Positions 55,201-61,861 of a DNA stretch of 64,000 nucleotides are shown in pieces. A program made the position numbers and the translations under genes. Below the pieces are notes generated by a model, which ran no database searches, was not told the DNA's origin, and was given only the letters and a program-made list of their open reading frames with translations. Position 1 is the stretch's first letter; each line of letters starts with the position of its first letter. Where the stretch lies: NCBI GenBank assembly GCA_902168205.1, contig CABHOK010000008.1, positions 124,001 to 188,000 on the forward strand, in the 5' to 3' direction. This stretch comes from an uncultured Chitinophaga sp. (GTDB lineage Bacteria > Bacteroidota > Bacteroidia > Cytophagales > Cyclobacteriaceae).

Positions 55201-57148
55201 GCGCTGTAGTACCCGCAGTAGCTAAGTTAGCCGTTAACGAAGTTGGTGAAACAACAATTACCGGTGGTTGTGCCGTAGCCTGTTGTACTACATTGGACAC
55301 GTCAGAAAAATTACCGAAAAAATCAGCAGACTTGATGGCGAAGTAATATATAGTGCCTCCCAGTAAACCTGTAACTGTATATTCTTCATCAGTACCTGCC
55401 GGTTGAGGAGCCGGAGGATTTACCACTGGTGTCGCTGAACTGAAATTACCTTCTGTTATCGGAGAAGTTGAGTAACGTATATCATATACCGAAGCTGAAC
55501 CATTTCCGGCATCAACAGGCGAAGTCCATGTTAAGGTAACGGATGTGATTGTAACATCGGTAGCCGCCAGGTTCGTGATAGCAGCTGGCGCATCACCATC
55601 GTCTTCCTGCAATGCGGCAAAAGCATTTACTCTTCCTGCGCCAAGCTTGCCGGCAAAAGCAGGATCAGCTGCATCTATATTATCTACTGTTGAGATCAGG
55701 CGGCCGCGTAACATCTCAGGTGTAAAACCAGTGCCACCATATTTTGAAACGATCAACGCTGCTACACCCGATACGTGTGGACACGCCATGGATGTTCCCT
55801 GGAAGTATGCATATTGTCCTCCGGCAACTGTACTCAATACACCGTGCGGATCGTTGTTTACAAACGTCTCTCCTCCCGGTGCACCTATATCTACCCATGT
55901 ACCATAGTTAGAATACCATCCTTTTTTATCCTGGTTGGTAAGGCCAGATACCGCGAGTGTCGGCTCATAGAAACCGGGATAGTATGATGCATCGCTGTCG
56001 CTGTTACCTGCAGCAAAGATTACGATACCACCGCGCATCGGTCCGATCTGATTTCCATCTTCATCTGTACCAGCTTCTGCAATAAAGTAGTCGATCGCAT
56101 CGAGTACGGCCTGCTCAAATACATTGGGGTTGGTATAGCCCCAGCTGTTCTGCGATATAACGGCACCGTTGTCGGCACCATATATATAGGTCTCAGCAAA
56201 GCCTCCGGTACCGACAGCACCAAACGCAGCGCACGACATTACCTTAACACCGTCCCCGGAACCGGAACCTCCGGCAACACCCGCTACACCAACACCGTTG
56301 TTGGTAATCGCAGCAATGGTACCTGCAGTGTGTGTACCGTGATCATCCGGTGCTATATCTCCCGTGTTATCACCAAAGCCATAGCCGTTGATATCATCTA
56401 CGTAACCATTATTATCATCATCGAGATCATTGTTGGGGATCTCATCTATATTTACCCAGACGTTTTTATCCAGATCAGGGTGATTTACCTGTATACCGCC
56501 GTCGGTAACAGCGACAATTACTTGCGAGTTACCAGTCTCAAGGCCCCATGCCTGGAAGAGACTGATATCAGACCCCACCGTTCCACCGGCTTGTCCTGTG
56601 TTATTATAGTGCCATTGATTCGCGAGTAACGGATCGTTCGATGGGCCTGGTAAAGTTGCCGGTGCATGGAACGTCTTTTCATCTACGCGCGCAAAACCAA
56701 AGTCCTTGCGATCGGAACCGATTATACTTTTCTTATATACCGGTTCAGCTTTCTCAATTTGTTCGATGGATTGAAACGAAGCTATAGCCGCGAGCACGGA
56801 CCCCGCCTTGTCCATTTCAATTTCATACCAGCGATGCAAACCATACTTACGGTGCTTGGCTTCAAATTTACCTGCATCGCGGAATACGCGTTTGATACCG
56901 CTCACCTTGTGTTTAACACTGGCAGCATCAATCGAAGTAATTCCTGTTAACACCACGTTGTTGGCATTCCTGGACACGCGGGCGTGTTCAAGTTGTTGAG
57001 CGAGTTCTTCCGATACTTTAATACGGAAGATCCCTTGTTCGAGAGCAGCTCGTTGCTGAGCGTGCACCTGATTAGCGAGGACAGCTAACCACACTGCGAC
57101 CAGTTGCATACATACCGATCGCTGAAGAAACCAGTAAAATTGCTTCAT
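49226..57148 (-). CDS. Giant T9SS-secreted subtilisin-like (S8) protease, 2640 aa
   Basis: Signal peptide (1-30), an inhibitor-like prodomain (35-150), then the S8 catalytic domain (about 165-515) with Asp near 214 (VTDGGIQVNHPDL), His near 271 (DDHGTHTAG), oxyanion Asn in VIFAAGNSD and Ser near 453 (GTSMACPHVSG). After a fibronectin III domain (525-625) come about six ASH/Ig-like modules of the type VxPxSLxxxLxxGxTxTxTLTIxNTG, a GATase-like insert (about 930-1133), two related LamG-like modules (1300-1486 and 1970-2149) and a choice-of-anchor J-type module (1650-1810). A T9SS sorting domain closes it (2555-2640, LDIYPVPVQDEL ... REIRKFIKE). A secreted, surface-bound protease with adhesive repeats. 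Confidence 0.93.
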   Translation of the reverse strand: MKQFYWFLQRSVCMQLVAVWLAVLANQVHAQQRAALEQGIFRIKVSEELAQQLEHARVSRNANNVVLTGITSIDAASVKHKVSGIKRVFRDAGKFEAKHRKYGLHRWYEIEMDKAGSVLAAIASFQSIEQIEKAEPVYKKSIIGSDRKDFGFARVDEKTFHAPATLPGPSNDPLLANQWHYNNTGQAGGTVGSDISLFQAWGLETGNSQVIVAVTDGGIQVNHPDLDKNVWVNIDEIPNNDLDDDNNGYVDDINGYGFGDNTGDIAPDDHGTHTAGTIAAITNNGVGVAGVAGGSGSGDGVKVMSCAAFGAVGTGGFAETYIYGADNGAVISQNSWGYTNPNVFEQAVLDAIDYFIAEAGTDEDGNQIGPMRGGIVIFAAGNSDSDASYYPGFYEPTLAVSGLTNQDKKGWYSNYGTWVDIGAPGGETFVNNDPHGVLSTVAGGQYAYFQGTSMACPHVSGVAALIVSKYGGTGFTPEMLRGRLISTVDNIDAADPAFAGKLGAGRVNAFAALQEDDGDAPAAITNLAATDVTITSVTLTWTSPVDAGNGSASVYDIRYSTSPITEGNFSSATPVVNPPAPQPAGTDEEYTVTGLLGGTIYYFAIKSADFFGNFSDVSNVVQQATAQPPVIVVSPTSLTANLATAGTTAQTLTIANTGAGTLNYTIDLAPGFATVQPDSGSVAPSGSQDVTVTFDASGLLAGTYEQALHIFSNDPASDTVTVPLTLEVTNNGVPIASVEPDTLDFGDVFETGSKIRSITLANAGSEPLEITGITSNNTDFTTSFASAITLAAFQDTTVQVTYTASSLGVSSGIISIASNDPANPVLSVAVVGEGVVAPAIEVTPDSLSATLNTDKTSTTTLTVKNTGGSDLEFSVAVVSEAPATVAAVKTITVPVSGTSTSGALEKRVASSGYTNQVKLKTPRKLATVSNVLILTPDNNVTDLEAILDAYDDIEADIYPKASLPAITLADLEGYDIVVTSNNTQWLGNGSVEPEVIGDLLADYIDDGGKVIVNQFVYSYDAWKLEGRFIDEQYGPFIPSTTDAEVVAELGDILAPGHPLLEGVSELEYSGYVQNVSLAPGAVAVAEWDNGQLFLAANSDVVALNLLPSLGNGGPLQWTGDLGTIYENAVHYLAGASFVSVDPSEGTVAPGSQIDLEVTFDATGLNAGIYTASVDIANNTPNQELVSVPAVLTVLGAEFIVTPDSLSEELEKGQTVTRTLVLQNNGPDDHNYTVSIAGALGASVTKITTKQTQAGAATSAADKVKRNASARQAIDVAGKAALSLRENNAASRAAVVQASTTQYGTDFENFAAGDISGQEGWFGQFGNWTVDSTNPFSGAQHFRSAADGFGLTQAVSPTVAIGTESKSTATLKVNIQGTGVTWQIIPQSPSAGFVNTRIQFNPDGTVSALVSDGAGGAGFESIGTTPSGYFDLTIEVDRDSSYFHVYFDEIKVFTGQGFAGSIEEIFFLSLMEVAGPTLDIDDFRIIDGTNEEAPEFISVSPTSGNLPSGASVELAVTFDAGDLEFGTYSANINIDIDGSKLNVPATLAVVGDPAIKVSPTVLQAVVDYKQDTTHVFRIHNTGGRPLEYSLQVIGASTDVANLPAKPVSKFTNAKSDKRILDKIAKDNAASKSAVKKPAAIQVLAGTSLLQEDFEDASFPPGGWSVVDNAGSGITWKFAAAYEESNYAGTGEAATASSDAFGTGEFDTELITPVISTAGYKNIAVQYNANYQNYAGLDFLDLDIQVDGGAWTTVLSWNEDHGLNREPSGEAVTVELGEYLNTASSFRLRWHYYDPNTDDWDWYAQIDDVVILGNPRAWLTVEPSSGIVPVQGVADIAATFDASDIEAGSYVSGILVTSNAPADPLVGVVASLTVREPAVISVDPDSLHQQLPIGGIATQTLTITNSGESTLKYAFGNTPVPAAASVLKVAGERKAPKATRTTPTAATADLRDARAFVATAPAKKLSAELYVTGFEEFATGDIDGQEGWEGQWGNWTVETENPFEDAQHFRGLADGLGQSLGFSPVVPIGTDPISSTSMRLNVQGSNVTWQIIPQSPTAELVNTRFEIAPDGSLSALVQDSVGNASYAPIDYTLPSGYFEFRIDVERATSIFRIYIDGVEIFEGQGFAGDIEQVVTFSLMEEAGPTFDIDNLAIYDGPALTPWLAYTPKSGTVPPGGSATVTVTFNAADLTQGWYADTLRIASNDPENSPVLVPVTLEVIGNRPPVLDEIDSVEVIELGSIEVTFTATDADGDPVTVQLIENLPFITQTSSANGTATYSIVPAIGHAGEYDLPVLATDSTGAIDSATFHLSVIPYGVESYSLVNTSNGQVLTTFTDSVTIDVGSINLYNVTIRANTNPATVGSVRFIKDGTNANLVNTPPYNFNPFFLYQFTSGTHTLRANAYTRVNGTGTAGKSLLAHVTILNSSAVTDLDVVRSNGVKLADLEDSSTINTSQQYYNSINIRANVAGSAVKSVVFELNGVHYRTDNNAPYALSGNGPNGTDTPWPAQPGIYTLKATPYSYFNGTGAAGAPTFITFEVTNGATSARAAAPDDLGEENGVFGLDIYPVPVQDELTIRLKGKAEGNVGVVIHNTQGIALFNAHGEASAFRNYKVSTTKLGLAPGVYFVQVQLANGKREIRKFIKE

Positions 57149-57465
57149 CAGTCAGGGTTATTTAGAGTTATACAAAAAAGACAATAGAATAACACCGGGC
57201 TCATTTGTCCCCCTTCAAAAAAACATTAGCACATAATCTGAATAAAAACCGGTGGTTGTGATTCGATATTAAACTAGCCTATAGTTATACGGTGGTTGAT
57301 AACAACGATCGAATCACATGCTGAAAGTAGATAAAAATATATCTATATACCCAACAACAAGGTGTAAAAAAATAAAAAATTTCTGTGAGCGGCTGGTGTC
57401 TAAACATATATAGGATGAACGTTATAACAGTCGTTCATCCTATATATAGTATAATTACTTCATCA
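57149..57465. other. Intergenic region with a 16-bp hairpin
   Basis: No gene in these 317 bp, which must contain the subtilase promoter on its left side; no exact TAnnTTTG box was found there. At 57406-57447 lies a perfect hairpin with 16-bp arms (ATATATAGGATGAACG and its complement) and a 10-nt loop. It follows the stop of the ABC permease gene by 18 bp and is probably its terminator, although the nearest A-run (T-run on the minus strand) is about 25 bp farther on, at 57366-57379. Confidence 0.65.
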
Positions 57466-59898
57466 TCACTCGGTACGCAATGATTGTATCGGATTGGACA
57501 GTGATGCCTTCAATGCCTGGTAACTGACAGTAACGGTTACAATAAGGAATACACAAATGAAACTAAGTATATATGTTGCTACATCAATAGCAGTATGATA
57601 CGTGAAATTCTGCAGCCATTTGTTCAGAAAATAATAAGACAACGGTACGGCTACTACAAAACCCGCCAGCAGCAACCACGCAAAGTCTCTATATATAAGA
57701 TTAAGAATACTGGCAACACTTGCTCCGAGCACTTTGCGTACACCAATCTCTTTAAACTTGCGTTGCACCACGAATAGGACAAGTCCATATACTCCGAGAC
57801 AGGAGATCAATATAGCGATAGCTGTAAACGACTGGATGATCTTGCCGAAGTTCTGATAATCCTGGTATTGCTGATCCAGTTGCTGATCGAGGAAGTTAAA
57901 CTCGAACGTCTTTTCAGGAAACATGTTACTCCACTGATCGCGAAGTTTATCTATAGTTTGCTGCACGTTGGCGTTTTCAAATTTTATACTGAGCGTAGTA
58001 AACTGGTTGGGATTTAACTCGATCACCATGGAAGATATAGGCGCTGCAAGCGATGAGAAATGGAAGTCCTTTACCACACCAATCACTTTACCTTCTTTGC
58101 CTTCGCGGTTGATGGTTTTTCCCAGGGCTTTTTCCGGAGTGTCCCATTTGAATTCGGTCACAGCACTTTCGTTGACGATATAGGCTGATGCCTGATCGGT
58201 ACCATAATCTTTTGAGAATGCGCGACCGGCGATAACATTCATATCATAGGTCTTCATGAAATCATAATCAACCGACATGTTCGCGATGAAGAGATTGTCC
58301 TCTTGCGTGAAGCCTTCCGGTATCGTGCCGCGATACGTAGCACCCAGACCGGGAGCGTTAGAAGAAAGTGCAGTGCCTTTTACACCGGTCTGATTTTCCA
58401 CCAGGTCGCGGAAGGTTTGCAGTCGTACGGCAAATACGGAATCTTTACCGGCAAATATACCATTGAGGTTCTGGCTGAATAACGGCACCGTGATGACTTG
58501 TTCCTTCTGAAAACCGAGCGGGAGGTTGTTGAGATAACGAAGCTGCTTCATGATCATCAGTGAACCGATCAGCAACGTACAGGCTATCGCTAACTGAAAT
58601 ACCACGAGCACCTTCCGAAACAACTGACTTCCATAATTTACTTTATCGCCTTTGAGGGAGTTTACAGACTCGAACTGCGTAATGAAGTATGCCGGATATC
58701 CGCCCGCGAGCAGTGTTATCGACAGTAAGAGTATAAAAGAGATCGTGAGCAGGTATGCATCGGTTACCTGTCCGAAAACCAGTTGCTTGCCAGTGAAATC
58801 ATTCAGCAACGGCAATGTAGCATAGAATACTGCGAATGACAGCGCGAATGCAATGAGACAGAACAAAAAGCTTTCGGCCAGGAATTGGACAATAAGCTGA
58901 TACTTGAGTGAACCTAAAATCTTGCGAATACCAATTTCCTTGATGCGTGTAAACGATTGTGCCGTGGAGAGGTTGATATAGTTTATACAGGCAATGAGAA
59001 GTGTAAGTATACCAACACCACCAAAGATATAAATGGTCGTCATGGAACTCGTGGACGATGGTTCTGCCAGCATGGTAGAACGTAAATGTATATCGGTAAG
59101 CGGCATCAAATTAAATACCTGCCCGACCAGGAAATTAGGCTGCGCATATTTCTTCAGAAAAGCCTGCATATTCTGATCAACGTTAGCAGGATCGGCACCG
59201 GGCTTGAGCAATATATAGGTATAGGAATGGCTGATGATAAAATTGACAGAGAGATTAAGGCGCATCACTTTTGCAGCCTGATCATTCTCGAGGTGATACA
59301 TGCTTTCGTAAGGCACAAGCATATTGAAGCGGAGATGCGAGTTCTCCGGAAAATTCTTTACCACACCAATTACTTTAAAAGGATGCTTGCCTCCGAATAC
59401 AAGCGACTCCCCGATCGGGTTCTGATCGCCAAAATATTTCACCGCCATCGCTTCGTTGATCAAAACCGTATTAGGCTCGGTTAATGCGTTCGCGGGATTA
59501 CCTTTAACAAACTCGAACGTAAACATGTTCAGCAAGGTAGAGTCTGCAAAGTATATATCTGTCTCCTCGAACGATTCATTGCGTTCACCGCGCGATATAC
59601 TTACGTTGCGTCCATACACACGCGCAGTCTCTTCTACTTCCGGAAAGAAATCTTTCATAGCCGGTGCAATAGGCGGTGGCGATGTCGCCAGCTTCAAACC
59701 GTTGGGTGCTGTATAAGCCAGCCGGTATAAGCGATCTGCTTTCTGGTGAAATGTATCGTAGCTTAACTCCGATCGTATATACGAAATGATGAGGAGCGAT
59801 AACGCCAGTCCGCACGTCAACCCGATAAAGTTGATGAGCGAATACGTCTTATGCTTGAGGATGTTGCGTACTGCAGTTTTAAAAAAGTTACGAAGCAT
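57466..59898 (-). CDS. MacB/FtsX-type ABC transporter permease
   Basis: The 810-aa protein has the Bacteroidota double-FtsX build: a first helix (about 20-42, YSLINFIGLTCGLALSLLII), a large periplasmic MacB core domain (to about 280), three helices (285-425), a second periplasmic domain (about 445-670) and three final helices (680-800). Typical words are RIKEIGIRKILGS and KEIGVRKVLGAS, the cytoplasmic coupling segments. The ATPase subunit is not encoded next to it. These permeases export or relay mechanical force for small molecules, peptides or lipoproteins; the substrate is unknown. Confidence 0.92.
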   Translation of the reverse strand: MLRNFFKTAVRNILKHKTYSLINFIGLTCGLALSLLIISYIRSELSYDTFHQKADRLYRLAYTAPNGLKLATSPPPIAPAMKDFFPEVEETARVYGRNVSISRGERNESFEETDIYFADSTLLNMFTFEFVKGNPANALTEPNTVLINEAMAVKYFGDQNPIGESLVFGGKHPFKVIGVVKNFPENSHLRFNMLVPYESMYHLENDQAAKVMRLNLSVNFIISHSYTYILLKPGADPANVDQNMQAFLKKYAQPNFLVGQVFNLMPLTDIHLRSTMLAEPSSTSSMTTIYIFGGVGILTLLIACINYINLSTAQSFTRIKEIGIRKILGSLKYQLIVQFLAESFLFCLIAFALSFAVFYATLPLLNDFTGKQLVFGQVTDAYLLTISFILLLSITLLAGGYPAYFITQFESVNSLKGDKVNYGSQLFRKVLVVFQLAIACTLLIGSLMIMKQLRYLNNLPLGFQKEQVITVPLFSQNLNGIFAGKDSVFAVRLQTFRDLVENQTGVKGTALSSNAPGLGATYRGTIPEGFTQEDNLFIANMSVDYDFMKTYDMNVIAGRAFSKDYGTDQASAYIVNESAVTEFKWDTPEKALGKTINREGKEGKVIGVVKDFHFSSLAAPISSMVIELNPNQFTTLSIKFENANVQQTIDKLRDQWSNMFPEKTFEFNFLDQQLDQQYQDYQNFGKIIQSFTAIAILISCLGVYGLVLFVVQRKFKEIGVRKVLGASVASILNLIYRDFAWLLLAGFVVAVPLSYYFLNKWLQNFTYHTAIDVATYILSFICVFLIVTVTVSYQALKASLSNPIQSLRTE

Positions 59899-60029
59899 GG
59901 GGTTAGATTTTTAATACCTGAGGATAACGAAAAGCGTTCGTGAGGGATGTTCTTTTTATGAGAACAGCAAAACAGACGTGTCCAGCGGCTGCAGCCCTGG
60001 TAAATTACCGCGTCTGGCGGGAGAATGAA

Positions 60030-61715
60030 TTATCGTGATTTGAAAACAACCTGTATCAGCAACGCTGCCATAATCACGACAGCACAGCCGATAAAGTTGT
60101 ATAACAGAAAAGCAATGTCGGTATAGAAAAAGCAGTAAAGCACTACGCACTCCGCCACCAACGCGGCTATGAATACAGCATTGCCCTTTACATGCTTCAC
60201 ATAAAATGCCGTTAAAAATATACCCAGGATGGTGCCGTAAAAAAGCGACCCCACAATATTTACAAATTGAATAAGGTTCTCGGCAAATGTAGCCAGCATG
60301 GCAAAGACCATCGCCAGTATAGCCCACAAGGCTGTGAACCATCGCGATGCTGCGAGGTAGTGTGCAGCGTCTGCTTCCTTTTGTACAGCTCGCTTATATA
60401 TATCTACCGTGGTAGTTGATGCCAGTGCATTCAACTCGCCCGCCATAGACGACATGGCTGCTGAAAACATTACCGCGAGCAACAGTCCTATAATTCCGTT
60501 TGGCAAATGATTCAGTACGAAGTTCAGAAATATATAGTCGCGATCCTGAGTTTTTGCTCCGGGGATAGCTTTCGCGATGGTAGCTTTAACCGAATCGCGT
60601 ATCGTGGTTTCCTGCTGCGCGATGACTTTCACATTCTGGCTGTTCTTTTTTATACCGTCTTCATCATCCGCATGTATAGCATCTACGAGTTGATCGACCG
60701 ATGCGCGTTTCTTCTGGTATAGATTCGTATAGTCTTGTTCGTATCCTTTCAGCACTTCGGCCTGTTCTGTTTTCAGCGCACGCTCCTTCAACACGGTGTT
60801 GTGAAATACGGGCGACTGATGAAAGAGATAAAATACAAATACCATGATACCTATAAAGAGAATCATGAACTGCATCGGGATTTTCAACAGCCCGTTGAAC
60901 ATAAGTCCTAACCGGCTCTCAGCAATGGAAGAACCACTGAGGTAACGCGCTACCTGCGATTGATCGGTTCCGAAATAGGACAGGAATAAAAATGTACCGG
61001 CTATAAGTCCTGACCATATATTATAGCGGTCGCTCAGGTTGAATTCCAGGTTCACCAGGTTCAGCTTGCCTAAACTTCCCGCCAATACAACGGTATCGCT
61101 AAACGACACATCCTTCGGGAGCATGCTATAGGCAAGAACACCTGCGAGGATCATACCGATCATGATCACTGCCATCTGCTGACGCTGCGTAAGACTCACA
61201 GCCTTTGTACCTCCGGATACTACATATATAATTACCAGCGAGCCGATAAGAATGGTAGTAACGGATGTAGGCCAGCCCAGAATGGTAGACAGAACCAGTG
61301 CCGGAGCAAACAACGTTATACCGGCCGAGAGTCCGCGAAGAATCAAAAATAGTATAGCCGCCAGTAGTCTTGTCTTCAGATCGAAGCGTGTCTCCAGGTA
61401 TTCATACGCGGTATATACTTTCAGCTTATAATATATAGGCACCATGGTTACCGAGATGATGACCATGGCAATGGGTAATCCAAAATAGAATTGCAGAAAG
61501 CGCATGCCATCTTCAATGGCCTGCCCCGGTGTTGACAAAAATGTTATAGCACTGGCCTGTGTCGCCATGATGGATATACCGATCATCCACCACTTCATGG
61601 AGTTGTCGCCCTTCAGGTAGCCTTCAATGTTGCGTGCGCCTTTGGTTCGCCAGGTTCCGTAGAGCACGATAAATGCAATGGTTCCAAAGAGTATTACCCA
61701 ATCCAGATAATTCAT
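60030..61715 (-). CDS. Sodium:solute symporter (SSS family)
   Basis: The 561-aa inner-membrane protein has about 13 helices. Family features: ARNIEGYLKGDNSMKWWMIG near residue 28, then MATQASAITFLSTPGQA near 51, and FGTDQSQVARYLSG near 249. A soluble charged insert lies around residues 310-385. It imports an unknown organic solute with Na+. Its ATG overlaps the stop of a 35-aa membrane protein gene by 4 nt (ATGA), and the PIG-L deacetylase gene precedes that. The context suggests uptake of an N-acetyl sugar derivative or sialic-acid-like solute; that is inference. Confidence 0.93.
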   Translation of the reverse strand: MNYLDWVILFGTIAFIVLYGTWRTKGARNIEGYLKGDNSMKWWMIGISIMATQASAITFLSTPGQAIEDGMRFLQFYFGLPIAMVIISVTMVPIYYKLKVYTAYEYLETRFDLKTRLLAAILFLILRGLSAGITLFAPALVLSTILGWPTSVTTILIGSLVIIYVVSGGTKAVSLTQRQQMAVIMIGMILAGVLAYSMLPKDVSFSDTVVLAGSLGKLNLVNLEFNLSDRYNIWSGLIAGTFLFLSYFGTDQSQVARYLSGSSIAESRLGLMFNGLLKIPMQFMILFIGIMVFVFYLFHQSPVFHNTVLKERALKTEQAEVLKGYEQDYTNLYQKKRASVDQLVDAIHADDEDGIKKNSQNVKVIAQQETTIRDSVKATIAKAIPGAKTQDRDYIFLNFVLNHLPNGIIGLLLAVMFSAAMSSMAGELNALASTTTVDIYKRAVQKEADAAHYLAASRWFTALWAILAMVFAMLATFAENLIQFVNIVGSLFYGTILGIFLTAFYVKHVKGNAVFIAALVAECVVLYCFFYTDIAFLLYNFIGCAVVIMAALLIQVVFKSR

Positions 61716-61819
61716 GCAAACGCGCGGGTTAACCAGTAATATAAAAATATTTGCACAACCATTACTCCGATAACAAGCCAGTACCAGTGCTGCCAGGAAC
61801 TAAATATAGGGGGCTTCAT
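61712..61819 (-). CDS. Small single-helix membrane protein (35 aa) coupled to the symporter
   Basis: Between the PIG-L and symporter genes the minus strand has an ATG (complement 61817-61819) followed by 35 codons and TGA. The peptide starts MKPPIFSSWQHWYW, continues with one hydrophobic helix (LVIGVMVVQIFLYYW) and ends LTRAFA. Its stop overlaps the symporter ATG as ATGA, the classical form of translational coupling, and it starts 42 bp after the PIG-L stop. Many SSS transporters have a tiny membrane partner gene directly upstream; this one is likely the same kind. It is too small for usual ORF callers. Confidence 0.7.
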   Translation of the reverse strand: MKPPIFSSWQHWYWLVIGVMVVQIFLYYWLTRAFA

Positions 61820-61861
61820 TTGCGTGTTTACGTTGTTACGTGTTTGGGTGTGTACGTTTTG

